Of a DNA stretch of 45,539 bases, positions 1 to 10,996 are shown piece after piece. Each line of letters starts with the position of its first letter. Position 1 is the stretch's first letter. Both the position numbers and the translations under genes were made by a program. The notes under the pieces were generated by a model that worked only from the letters and a program-made list of their open reading frames with translations, did no database searches and was not told where the DNA came from. Origin of the DNA: Eimeria necatrix (Eukaryota; Apicomplexa; Conoidasida; Eucoccidiorida; Eimeriidae); the NCBI RefSeq assembly GCF_000499385.1, contig NW_013655201.1, forward strand, positions 831-46,369, read 5' to 3'.

Positions 1-577
1 AACACACGAAAAAGCATTACGCTCGCATTCTTTCCGGGTGGCCTTATGCCCCATGTGTGCTAATTTCGTGTTTGCACGTTACTCTTTCATTTGTTCATCA
101 GATCTGTCGGAATAGTGCTCGAAATTCCAGTTGTTCCGTCTCAGTCTTGCGTCGTACCTCTTATTGGCTTCAGTGATCACGAAGCTGTCTCGGCGTTTTG
201 TTGGCAGCCTGCATAGGTGTCATAGATGCTTCTTTTGACGAGTCATTCGTGCTTAGCACTGTTTTCCTTTTCTTGCTTTGTTCCGTCTTGTGTCCCCTGT
301 ATTCCCTGCCTTCTGTTGGCTTTCCCGATGTTTTCGTGCATGCCCATCACTTGCGTGGGCGCCAGGCACTGCATGCTTTCTGTGTAGCCAGCTGTGGTGC
401 ACCTTTCTTGGCGTATTTGTACCTGGCATGTCGTAGAAACACGCTTGAATTGAGTACGCTTTGTACATGCTTGCTTATGCACGTGCTCTTAATACTTGAT
501 GCTGGTCACGGATACGTGCACATGTATGTAGTGTATTTATGGGGTCTTCTCTTTCTGTCTTCTTTGTCTCTGTGTAG
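1..577 (+). other. Probable intron or upstream sequence of the first gene
   Basis: No exon is recognisable here. The stretch is T-rich on the + strand, fitting an intron that ends in the acceptor near 577. Its open frames have no coherent protein character. No repeats of note were seen. Confidence 0.35.
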
Positions 578-1668
578 TGTTGGTGCAGCCGACAGTCCGC
601 AAGAAACGCACGGGCTTTTTCAACCCGAGTGACGGCGTGGCGGAGCTAAGCGACGACGGCCGTCTGCAGGTGGAGCTGTTGCACGAACTGTTCACACGAT
701 TTGTAAAGCAAACGAAGGACTTGCCTGCAGAGCAGCGGCGGCAGGCTTGCGTGGACGTATTCCTGACCTCTACCCTTCAGTCAGGAGTTGAGACGTGTCT
801 TGAGGTTTTCACGGGGATCCTGGAGCCTCTTTCTTGCCATGGAGGAACCACCTCCAGCCCTTTGGCCTCGTCTCATGCAGACGGCTACCTTTGCTCCAGT
901 GTCCGCTTCGTGACGATTCCCCATCTTCGCGAGGTTGTTGAGACGGCCGGAGACATAGGCGAGTCCCTGCCTGTTGTCTTGAAGAAAACTAAAAACCTTC
1001 GGGTGCAGAACGGATTTCAGAGAGATGTGTTCGATTGTATCGTGGCAAATTACGGAATGTGGTGGAAGAAGCAGCAGCTGGGGGCTCTAGGAACCCCAAG
1101 GCCCCACGGATTTCCAGGGAGCCCTCGCCCATCAGGCTCACTCGACGTTGCTGCAGACACTGGGTTTCCCGGAGGCCGCTCAGTTGGGGGCCCTGTGGAG
1201 GCGCAGTTGGCAGCCCTGGAAGCTGCCGTTGGGGGCAAAAGCGTGGACACGGCAGCGCTGAAGTTTATGGAAGATTTGGATCGTCTGTCTTACCCCAAGG
1301 GGTTCCAGTGCTCGCGACGGCTCGACAATCTGGTGCGTACATTTTCGTTCCTGAAAGAGTCAGCGCGGCAGGAGCCCTCTGTGCAGCGGGCAGTGTGGGC
1401 TATGCCAGAGGAAATGGAGAGTGACTACGTAGAGTCCGACGGAAGCGTGTTGCGCAGAGGCCTCTCGCTGCTGCGTTCACTGTGTGCTGTCCAAACGGCC
1501 TCCCGTTTCCTGCTCACGTCTCACCCTAAATTTGTAGAAAGGCTCACAGGCCAGCCTATGGACAACGGAGAGCTCATGGCCTTCACCTTGGATTGTTCTG
1601 CGCTGTCAAAGAGCCTCCAAGAGGCAGGTTTCATTCCTTGGGAGGAAAATATGCAGCACAAAGCCTAA
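578..1668 (+). CDS. 3' exon of an unidentified conserved-looking protein (5' part missing)
   Basis: This is an open frame of about 360 codons ending in TAA at 1666-1668. It has balanced amino-acid composition and no CAG-derived runs, unlike most of the window. No convincing ATG opens it. A pyrimidine-rich stretch ending in TAG at 575-577 and a second AG at 587-588 look like splice acceptors, so I read it as the last exon of a gene whose earlier exons lie before the window or in an unresolved 5' part. The protein reads as mostly alpha-helical and soluble. A Gly/Pro-rich linker (nucleotides about 1075-1200) separates an N-terminal half, with a Lys/Arg-rich start and the phrase GFFNPSDGVAELSDDGR, from a C-terminal half ending in EENMQHKA. 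I do not recognise the family. The exon start is uncertain by 11 bases. Confidence 0.6.
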
Positions 1669-2713
1669 TGCGTGCACATACACGCATCCTTACGGAGCCC
1701 ATATGCATATAACGGTGACTGCATGCACCAACGGAAGCAGCTCGGGAAGCCCTCAGCGAGGAACCAGCCAACAGAACAAGCGCTAGGACACCTTTGAGGG
1801 AGTAGCCAGGCCATTTGCGGGCCACAAGCTGTTCTGTGGGGTGGAATATGAGTTTGTAGAAGAAATGCGGGGCTTCCAGAGGGCCTTCAGTTTCCAGAGC
1901 AGACGCGCAGAGCCGAGGCGGTTGCTGAAGAGGCCGTAGCAACTGAGGGTGGCGCCTTGGGGCAGCAGCCTGAGCTACGGTGGCTGCACGCAATCCGAGG
2001 CACTGCTGGGTAGTACTGCGTGTTTGTTTGGGCCTTGTAATGGCTGACTAGCCAAGAGGCCTCTTCAAATGGGGCTTGGAAGTCGCTGGGTTAGAGCCAA
2101 CGTGCCTAACTGAGGCGTACGTACAAATGGTAGACCTCCGCCTGTGAAAGTGCAGGAGTTGTGATGTCTGCGTCTGTGTGTGGACCTGTTTTTTCACAAT
2201 GCATGCTGTCTTCCCGTGTATGTGCCTGTCATCTGCCTTCTTGGGTGTTTGTTGGATTTTATGCCCATTCTGATTGTGCGTTGCCTATGTGTTTCGGCTA
2301 AGTGTTTCCTATTGTTTCAATTCGTACGCAGTCAGGCAACAACCCCCGAAGGCGCAGCCGTGTGGGTTCCATATGGCTGTCTCCTATATGTTACATCATT
2401 CGAGGCTCCCCATAAGCTGCCTGAAACGGGAACCGAGGTGTTTATGGACCGGCGAAACCAATTTGTAAATGGACGACATCGTTTTGTTTAGTAGCCGTTG
2501 AACAGAGTACCTCATTGCACTGACTTGTCAGACTATCATGTATTGTCAAGGGCAAGTTGAGCCAAGCAGGCAAGAAGCTTAGCGCAGCGCTTTTGTTTCT
2601 TAATTTTTGGAGGCTATGCGGAAGTTCGCATAGCCGCACGCTCGCCTGCACTGCGCAAAGCGCGTACTCTCAGAAATTGAAGTGTTTATGAGGCGTGCAG
2701 GAGGCTGCGTGCA

Positions 2714-2760
2714 CATAGCTGGAACTCACTAGATATACATAGCTGGAACTCACTGGATGT
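2714..2760. repeat. Short tandem repeat, 24 bp x 2
   Basis: The unit CATAGCTGGAACTCACT occurs at 2714 and again at 2738, followed by closely similar bases (AGAT versus GGAT). It is a small local duplication with no evident function. Confidence 0.7.
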
Positions 2761-4376
2761 GGCAGCACTCTCAATAGGACATGACACAGGATCCTCTCCC
2801 CTTACGGTCGCTAGCTACTGCAGGCTAAGAAGATAGTAGTATGCGCATGATACTTGTTGCCTGCGCTGCAGTGGCAGTGTTGCTAGAGGCCGCTGCTGCT
2901 GGTGAAACGTGGCCGCAGCTAACCAGCCGAACTGCACACAACATGCCAGGCCAGGTCAACAGCTTGCAGAGCCTTTCACAGCGCTAGGTGCAGCGCGGGC
3001 ACTGGTAGGGGGGTTGTTAGGGTAGGCCAGGTACGCCCAACGGTATTGTATGGACAGCGTCGGGTGTCAAGATTGTATGACAAGCGCAGGTGTTGCCCCA
3101 CTCCCCTAAGCAGCAAACTATAATGGCTCCTGACTCAGGTTGGGCTTTTACTTTATAGTAAAGTCTAGCAGTGCTCTTAATCCGGTTAGAATGAACGGGT
3201 CCTAATTTGCGGACATGAATCTCGCCGCTGAGGGCCTCTTCAGCTGCTCGTTTGGTCCCTTGAGCAACTGGCCCAGTTACAAGTTTTTCATTGGCATTGT
3301 ATCCCCTCCATCGAATAGCAAAAATGCCCGCTTCTTTAGTAGACGTGGCGCGCAGTACTACAATGCAGCCGGAGAAATGGCCTTCCGTATTATACAATCC
3401 GGTGCGTGCAGATAAATTTCATAGATAAATCAGGATCACACGAAGGATATTAAACATCCTGCGATCAGGGCCAGTGTGCTCTGCAGTTGGCTCAAAAGCT
3501 GAGGCTGTCAAGACGCTTAGCTCGCTACAGTAGGTCTCCAAAAGACCACACGCCAATCAGTACTACCACGCACTACCATTTGTGCGCATTTGGTGTGCTT
3601 TGTACTATGAGAGTTGGACTGCATGCGCGTCACCGCAGTTGCTGTCTTATTGAGAAGGTCCGTCTCAGTATCCACTGCCTGACAAATTGAACCACTTGAG
3701 ACCTCTCTTGTCCTTGCCATCCTTCTTGCACCATTGCCATTCCACTCAAAGGCAGTGCAACCACGCTGTGACCGTGCGTTGACGGCAGCGTTTGGCTGTG
3801 CTAGCCATCCATAACTGCACTTGGCTTTCTGTTCACAGTGCCAATCTCTACCAAAACATCGGTGTACTTCAGTGTCGACTGCGGCAAGAAGTTTTAAGGA
3901 CGGGCTGGGCTGGAGCTCTATAAAGTTCTTCTCGTTCTTCTCGCTTTTCGTGCATGGGAGCAAGCCGGTTGCGAAATGGAAGAGAAACACTTTAGAACTG
4001 TGTCTAGTGCTTGCAAGACATAACTCCGCAATTTTGGCCCCAAATTTCGCCGGGGGTGATTGAATTGGGAGCATTCCTGCGGGCCTAGCCACAAAGTAGT
4101 ACGACTAAGTTGGTTGCTACCGCTACTGCTGCTGCCGTCACACTGTGGGGTCTTTATGCCTGTGCCCTAAACAGCAGCCAAGAGACGGGCCAAGGTAAAG
4201 CCACGCGCAGCTGCAAGGCTGTGCGGCAGCCAGAGCTCCGAGTTAAGTGCGCCGACCGTACAGCATCATGGACCACACATTTGCGCACACTGGCCGCTTT
4301 CGAAATGAGAAAAGAAGCAACGCTCATGGCTCTTAGTTGAATCTAGTAGCAGACGCAGCTAGTGTTCCGGCAGAGG

Positions 4377-4940
4377 GTTCGTAACCAACACATATTGTGA
4401 TGACCAACAGTACGTCTTAAGCCATGCTGCAAAATATTTGATAGCCACACTGATGTGCCAAAGTGAAGTGAAGATTTATTTCGAGGGGCGCATTATTTTA
4501 ACGATTTCATGGCCGGGCTTCATGCCTTTACAGACCAACACTCTCTAGGCCTGCGTGCTCAGAAGTACAAAGATATCTTTGCTACTCTGGCTCACACTTT
4601 TATCCTGTATGTGAGGCCGAGCAGCGTGATAACTGTCATGAATGCGTGCTCAGCGCGAGTTCGTAACCAACACATATTGTGATGACCAACAGTACGTCTT
4701 AAGCCATGCTGCAAAATATTTGATAGCCACACTGATGTGCCAAAGTGAAGTGAAGATTTATTTCGAGGGGCGCATTATTTTAACGATTTCATGGCCGGGC
4801 TTCATGCCTTTACAGACCAACACTCTCTAGGCCTGCGTGCTCAGAAGTACAAAGATATCTTTGCTACTCTGGCTCACACTTTTATCCTGTATGTGAGGCC
4901 GAGCAGCGTGATAACTGTCATGAATGCGTGCTCAGCGCGA
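4377..4940. repeat. Exact tandem duplication, 2 x 282 bp
   Basis: Positions 4377-4658 and 4659-4940 appear identical base for base, both starting GTTCGTAACCAACAC and ending GTGCTCAGCGCGA. The unit is not low-complexity and has no recognisable coding frame. Complete identity suggests either a very recent duplication or an assembly artefact. Confidence 0.9.
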
Positions 4941-6473
4941 CCTCAACCAGCACGTGACCTTTACATGAAGGTCAGGCGAAACTGTGCCCGCTATTAATCG
5001 CACAAGAAAGCCATCCAGTTTGAGGCTGCTTCAAAAGCAGTGATACGGCTGGAAGTTTGAACCTTTTTGGGACTCCTTTCTTGGTGGAGCCTGACTCCAT
5101 ATACAGTACTGTTTGTTCTCACATCCACGGCCGGCCAAGATCCCACTAACTGACTGAACAACTGGCACAGCAATCTTCATTTGAGCTAGCTTTTCTACGG
5201 GCGCGCTAGGATGTTTAGTGCTCTTCCTCGATTTCTTCTTCCAAAGCCTCTGGTCACCGTATACCAATCCTTTGGCTTTCATTACCCTGATTGGTGGAAC
5301 AGAACTGAGATTTGTTCAATTGCCTTTCCAGATAGCTCATTACCTCAACCGCGGGAGTCGACGAAAAGGGCACGAAACCCGAAAGGGAGTCTGGAGGATA
5401 ATTATGCTGCAACGTAGCAGTAGGAAGCAGGAAATTCATCCTCTCTCATGCTTCCTAACGAGCATAGAAATGCCTCATTTCAGAGAGCAGATGTAGTCCC
5501 CCACAGGTCAACTGCATCGGCCAGTGAGTTGCTTGCACGAACTAAGCATACGCTTGCTCACACATTACATAAAGCTTTTTCTCAATAATATGAATATAAT
5601 ATTGTCCACAGTTCTACATCTGTCATTTCACGTAGTTCGAAGTAGTGTTCTTAGCAGACGCCCACAGAGGTAGCTTTAGTAACTCTCTCCCCCTACAGCG
5701 AATTGCCTTCTTTTACGAGGCACTACTAAACAGTTTTCTCAATCATATTTTGACGGAAATGCGAGGATGGGATACCTGACTAAACCAACATTTATTGAAG
5801 CTACGTTTTGAGAGCATAGTTGACTTTCGTACGAACTAAGCGTGTCTTCTCTGGAGCCTTGGAGACTCTATACACGTTGAAGCTTTCCGTTCGCTTTCCC
5901 CATCATTCCGACTGAAAGCCATACATAAAGATGTACCATATAGTATTCACTTGATTCAAAATAAAAGTGGGCTGATTTTGCCAACATTCACATTAGGCTG
6001 TTTTTGCAGCTCTCTCGAGATAAGAGAAGCATGCAAACTGGGGACAAAACGAGCCCAACGAACTCTCTATGAGTAGTTGCTTGCGTGTGTGCAACGCCAC
6101 ATGCGTTTGTGCATGCATGAACAGCTGCACAGCGCTGCATGCGTCTAAAGCCGGCCCGTGCTAACATATTGAAGAAGTGAGGGACAGGCGATGTTCGCAC
6201 TGTTGGAAACAGCCAACGGCTTAAAATGAAGACAGGACGTCTCACAATATGAGCGTGGCTGTGTGCGTTTGTGTCTATTTCACATATGAAAGTCTATGCA
6301 AAGCTACACAAAGGACAGCCTGAGCCAAAGAGAAGCCCAGTGGGACGGGGGACCCAACGCTGGCAGCAAGATATGCGCACTGAGAACTGGCTTATGCTGC
6401 CCTCCAACAAGAAAAAGGAGCTGCTTCTGCAGTCGTCTGTGGAGTAACGAAGGCATGCAGCATCCCCCAAGTT

Positions 6474-9400
6474 CTAATTCGGGACCCCTTCGCGTTGCAG
6501 CAGCTGATGAGACACCAACAGTTTGACAACTCTACGAGCAGCATCAGCAGCCTCGAAAGGAGAGGTCCACCGGCCTGTACAGAAAAAGGGATCCCACGCA
6601 AACAGCAAATAGATTCTGGCTAAAAGGCAAATGCAGCAAATAAATTTTGGTTCATCGCAACTTCCCAAGACTAACCAGCTCGAAACAATCTGCATCCCAA
6701 AAATGGCACTGTGGAGCAGGAAAGCGCTTTCCACTTGCAGACGACGTACTGCTCTTCCCCCAAAACTAAACTAGCAGTGCTTTTCTGCTGGAGCTTCTGG
6801 CTCCATCCTGTGTCTCTCCGATTCAGTAGAAATGAAGCATGCTGACGCCAGAATTGAATTTAATACCACTCTAAAGAAGACTAGTGCTACACGAATAATG
6901 TACAAACATGTGCCTTTGTATCGCTTTCCGCGACCTCTTGCCTCTTTACTCACCCACACTTATGCGCAGAGAGCCCACTGCCCACTCGTCGGGATGGCCC
7001 ATAGCCAACAAAGTCCCTGACGCCGTCTTGCACTGGTGGCAGCTCACCCCAGCCGAGACAAACAGCCGTTCTTCTTCCTGCAGAAGTGCATGCAAAAGTG
7101 CATGCAAAAGTGCATGCAGTTGCAGTCATGCGTCACCAAGATATGCTGTGGCGGCTCACGCCAGCAACCAAACACACATTCTCAGAGAAGGCAGAAAATC
7201 AGGGCGGCCCAGACTGAGGCATGCATGCGCGCGTGGAGGCAAAAGCTTATTTTTTGCATGCACGGATGTATGGATTCAACGGAACAGCCATTCGGAGCTT
7301 TGCACTGAGCAAAGCTCTTGGGTGACTCTCACAGCAAGAGCATTTGCTATTTCAAAGCCACTCGCGCCCCAAATCGATAGGTGAATAGTTCCGGGCAGCC
7401 ACTGCTGCTGCACTTGTGCGTCGGCTGCCCCAAGAGGGCCATTGAAACGCACAGCAGCAGCAACTGCAGCAACCGCACAGAAGCAGAACACGTCCACGGC
7501 CTTCAAAACTACACGCGAAGTAACCGACTCACAGAGTACTGTGTCCCGCACATTCGCTCCCCTCCTCTAGTGGCCTTGTGACGCATCTAGTTAAAGTAGA
7601 TGCAGCTGAAACTCACGTAGTTGCCTGCTGCTTTTTGTGTCCTGCTCCAAAGCCGCCCAAAAAGCCTCTACGAATACTTTGGCGGTGAAGGCAAGCTTGC
7701 TCGGGTGGGGAGGATGGGCCGCGAGGGCCCCTGCTTCCTTGGCTTGGTTTGCTTCTGAACTGTCCAGCTCATTGCTGGACGCTGCTGCAGCAGCGGCAGC
7801 TATTTGCTGCTGTGTGCAGGGCCACTCAGGTGCCGCCCAGCTCTGCTGCACCAACTCAAGGGCCTTGGCGAGGCCCACAATGTAGGCCACGTTCTCTGTC
7901 CCCTTAACACATGCAAACAAGCCTAGGAACCTAAACGTTGTGCCCGCAAATAGACCACTGGTCACCTCAAGGCTCATTAAGGCAGAAACAGTGTGTGGGG
8001 GCTCATGTCAGCGCTAGCCCCTGCAGTAACTTAAAGCGTGCATCTTAAGACAAGCCTAACGCCATAATTCCTTTGAGCTAATGTGTAGGCACTAAGCCTC
8101 CAGACTGGGAATGCTGCTCACCCCCCTAAGGCCGCTTTCTTGGCCCCCACCAAGAACCAAGGGGGGCAGATTTATGCCTTCCCGAATGTAAAGAGCCCCA
8201 ACTCCCTTCGGTGCGTAGACTTTGTGGCCCGCAACTGAAAAGCACCGCCGAAAGGCGCAAAATACCCACACATTTAATACTGGATATTGTGAGTGTAGCC
8301 AACGAGAGCACAAACGCTGTGAAAAGTATGCTTTGTTTTGTGAAACAAAGTACATATTTCGGAACAAAAGTAAGACTGGGATTCAAACAGTGCAAGGCAG
8401 AGCTACAACAACTGGAAATAAAGTGAGTGCTAGGCACAAAAGCTGAAGGAGAAGAGTGATTCAGAAGTAAAAGAAAGAAGACATAATGATTAAAAGCGTG
8501 CAATGCACGAATTCTCCACCCCACGACATCAGGTAAGGCCAGGCTTTACATGCGCAGGGCTGCGAAAACAAGGATGCAGAAGGCCTGAAGGCCAGATGCC
8601 AACAGGTACAAAGGCAAGTACACAAAACAGCGAACCGCAAGGAAACACAAGGGGACAATGAAATAGAAAAGAGCACTTCAAACGGCAAAAAAAACAGAAA
8701 GACACAAGCAAAACGGGAGGCAAACTGTGAGGTTAGAGACCTAATGCATGAGCATAAGAAGGCTGCCTTCGGTCTGCTTGCATGCGTGTTTACTGGGAGT
8801 AGCAAACAGCGGTGTCAGCTGCTAGCATAGTCGAGAGCGGCCAGACGGATACGGTACTTTCAAGCCGCTGTTACTGCTGGTGAAGCTGCTGCCACTGCTG
8901 CTACAGCTGCAGCAGCAGCAGCTGCTGCTGCTGCTGCGTTGTGGTTGTCCCTGCATTCGTTTGGTATACTGGTGCTGTACCTCACCTGTTAAGAGGTCCA
9001 CACCTAGGGAAACGGGCTGTACAGCCACCTTGCCCATGGCCTGCGACGCGTCTGCGTGGATGAGAGCATCTGGGCAAATCCGGCGGGCCACTGACACCAC
9101 CTGCAAAGGGCACCGCAGAGCAGCAGCAACGACAGAAGCAACAGCAAAGTCAACCCAAAGTATAATGCACACACTTGCCTTCGAAGAACAGAAAAAGAGG
9201 TTACGAAACCCCAAACAGTCCTCGGCTGGTGCCTTCTTTTGCTTGACGGAAAACAGGTCACAATGTGTCGCTGCAAGTGCCCATTCATGCAAGTACACAA
9301 ACATTCATGAGAATAAGCAAACAAACACTTAAAGATATAAGTACACATCTGCAGATAAATACAGTATAGGCATTTGCTCGCGGCTGCATACCTCTCGTAT

Positions 9401-10996
9401 CGGCTGCACCACTCCAACCTCGCCGTTTGCAAGAGGGATGCTAATGAGAATTGTCTGTACACATAAAGCCACCACGATTAGAGGCCCTGCAACAGCCCCT
9501 CCCACAAAGAGCGTCTGAGGCCCCGCACGCCACACAATAGCTGCAGTGCAGCAGCAGCAAACGAGAAGCAGCTGAGCAGCAGCAGCAAACGAACCAGCGC
9601 TTGCACCAAAAGAAGCAGCAGCAGCAAAAAGAGGCGGTAGCAGCAGCACATGACTGTAACTGGATGCGCGACCCACGCACATCAGCGGTAAGAAGAGCCT
9701 CAAAGGCCCCAAGGTCTATGAGGCCAGAAGAGAGAACTGGACACAGAATCAGCTCGAAGCCCTCTTCATCCTGCAGCGCAGCAGTTCGTAGCAGAATAAA
9801 ACAGCGTTCGTCCAGCTGCACGGCAGCCCTCTAGTGCCGAATACGAGCCTGCTGCTGCTGCTGCTGCTGCTGCTGGCCTTGGCTCGCGAAGCCAGAGAGC
9901 TCTACTAGGGGACCCCAACTAAACAGTAGGGGCTGAATCTGGGGGACATCAACTGGACAAGGGCCTCCCTTGGGGGCCCCTGGGGCCCACTGTGCGAAGG
10001 CCCTAGCCGGGGCCAAGTGGAATGGCATGATCCGAATAGCTAATAGGCTACAGGGGCCCTTTGGGGGGCCCCTTAGGGCCCCCTCTAAACTACGGCTTAG
10101 AAGCAATACTGGCGGAGAGAGGCAAGGAAAGGCTAGGGAACCCAAGGGCAGCTTAGGGGCCCCTCTGAGGGGCCCCAAGCTGGCCCTAGGGTGTTCAAAA
10201 TGCCCTTAAAATAGAATAAAATGAAAGGAAGGGAAGAACAAAGTACTGACGCGGAGGTACTCGCAGACGCGCAAGACTGCAGGGTGCTCCATAGCACAGG
10301 TCACTATGCGGCCGGGAGAGGGCCCCTTGAGCCTCTTAAGTTTGGCCCCTGACTTCAGTGCCCAGTTAATGCTTTCTGCACCATTAAGTCATAAAAAGCC
10401 AGCAGCACAGCAGCATTTTTAAAAGGCTGCATAAAAGCCGGGGCCCCCGCTGCACCGCGGACGCCCAGCTACGTTCCCGGGCCAACCACGGTGCTGCTCC
10501 GGGGGCCCCCGCTGCTGCAGCGCATGCAGGGGAAAGTCCTGGCGCTCTGGTGGGCCCCACGGGCCAACCAAGTCTCACCTGTGGCGCCGCTGGTGAAGGT
10601 AATGCTGCAGGGAGGGGCCCCCAGGGCGGCCGCGGCGGCCTCGCGGGCCGCCCTGAGGGCTCCCGCGGCGTCAACGCCCACAGCGTGCTTGCTGGAGGGG
10701 TTTCCAAAGCGCTCTGCAGCAGCAAACGCCTAAAGTAACATGCACTAGGTTGCTGCAGGGGTCACTTTGCCCTTCGCCAGCGGCGGGGCTCAGCAGGCTA
10801 CGTACTACACACAGGCTGGTAAAGCCTTGCATGCACAAGACTCTCAGTCACTATTATATCCCAGCCGTGGGCAGCTGCTGCCGGGGGCCCTACCCTGTAA
10901 AAACGGGCTCAAGGCAGCAAAGACTGCCGGGTCAACGGGAGTAGTTGCGTTGTAGTCGAGGTAGAGGCCATCAGCCCCGTGCCCTGGAGGCGCCAT
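6474..10996 (-). CDS. Cysteine desulfurase / selenocysteine lyase-like PLP enzyme (NifS family), 11 exons, 461 aa
   Basis: Enzymes of this class V aminotransferase family remove sulfur from cysteine, or selenium from selenocysteine, using PLP and a catalytic cysteine. I assembled exons, written high to low, at 10996-10894, 10713-10579, 10375-10251, 9770-9681, 9454-9392, 9100-8986, 8234-8122, 7902-7617, 7463-7333, 7077-6954 and 6574-6474. They total 1386 nt, all ten introns are GT-AG, and all phases agree. Motifs in order: [15 protein letters not shown] (about residue 12), [13 protein letters not shown] (35), ITFTSGATE (72), MEHPAV with H110, ANGEVG with N161, HADASQ with D189 and Q192, AGHK with the PLP lysine K215, [14 protein letters not shown] (238), and SAGVSCH with catalytic C400. 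The C-terminus [19 protein letters not shown] matches the family end. The VSCH loop and the N-terminus resemble animal selenocysteine lyase more than apicoplast SufS, which is an inference. The start is the first ATG after an in-frame stop and gives no targeting extension, suggesting a cytosolic enzyme unless an upstream exon exists. Exon 8 carries a low-complexity insertion. Confidence 0.93.
7085..7118. repeat. 12 bp x 3 repeat containing GTGCATGC, next to a splice acceptor
   Basis: The unit AGTGCATGCAAA is repeated at 7085, 7097 and 7109 (last copy partial). On the minus strand it lies in the intron directly upstream of the exon that carries the catalytic cysteine of the desulfurase. It ends a few bases before the acceptor at 7078-7079. 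Confidence 0.8.
8872..8940. repeat. CTG/CAG repeat tracts in a desulfurase intron
   Basis: Mixed CTG and CAG runs of a few units each lie inside the intron between the exons at 9100-8986 and 8234-8122 of the minus-strand desulfurase gene. They do not interrupt an exon. Confidence 0.7.
9541..9655. repeat. Interrupted CAG tracts in a desulfurase intron
   Basis: Short CAG runs with A-rich interruptions lie in the intron between the exons at 9770-9681 and 9454-9392. The tract is antisense relative to the gene, reading CTG in the transcript. Confidence 0.7.
9905..10195. repeat. GGGGCCCC-rich palindromic intron segment
   Basis: This part of the intron between exons 3 and 4 of the desulfurase (10250-9771) contains many short G-run/C-run palindromes such as GGGGGGCCCC and AGGGGCCCC. 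Several can pair with one another. A CTG run at 9849-9875 adjoins it. The segment is not coding. Confidence 0.6.

Larger units (their letters stand above)
1669..6473. other. Non-coding, CAG-poor interval between two genes
   Basis: This is almost 5 kb without a supportable gene. Only short unrelated open frames occur, and none shows a family motif or consistent splice sites. The base composition is moderate and CAG/CTG runs are nearly absent, in contrast to everything after about 12.6 kb. It contains a 24 bp two-copy repeat at 2714-2760 and an exact 282 bp tandem duplication at 4377-4940. The 3' untranslated region of the desulfurase gene (minus strand) should lie just below 6474. No RNA gene was recognised. 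Confidence 0.5.

Noticed and set aside
3017..3397. Minus-strand frame of 126 codons with balanced composition
   Set aside because: No ATG with clear context, no splice partners, no recognised motif; could be a relic but cannot be supported.
4375..4390. GGTTCGTAACC resembling a tRNA T-loop
   Set aside because: No matching A-box or acceptor-stem pairing upstream or downstream; it is simply the start of the 282 bp duplicated unit.
7085..7118. Short spaced repeats as a CRISPR-like array
   Set aside because: The unit is 12 bp with no unique spacers, and the context is an intron of a eukaryotic gene.
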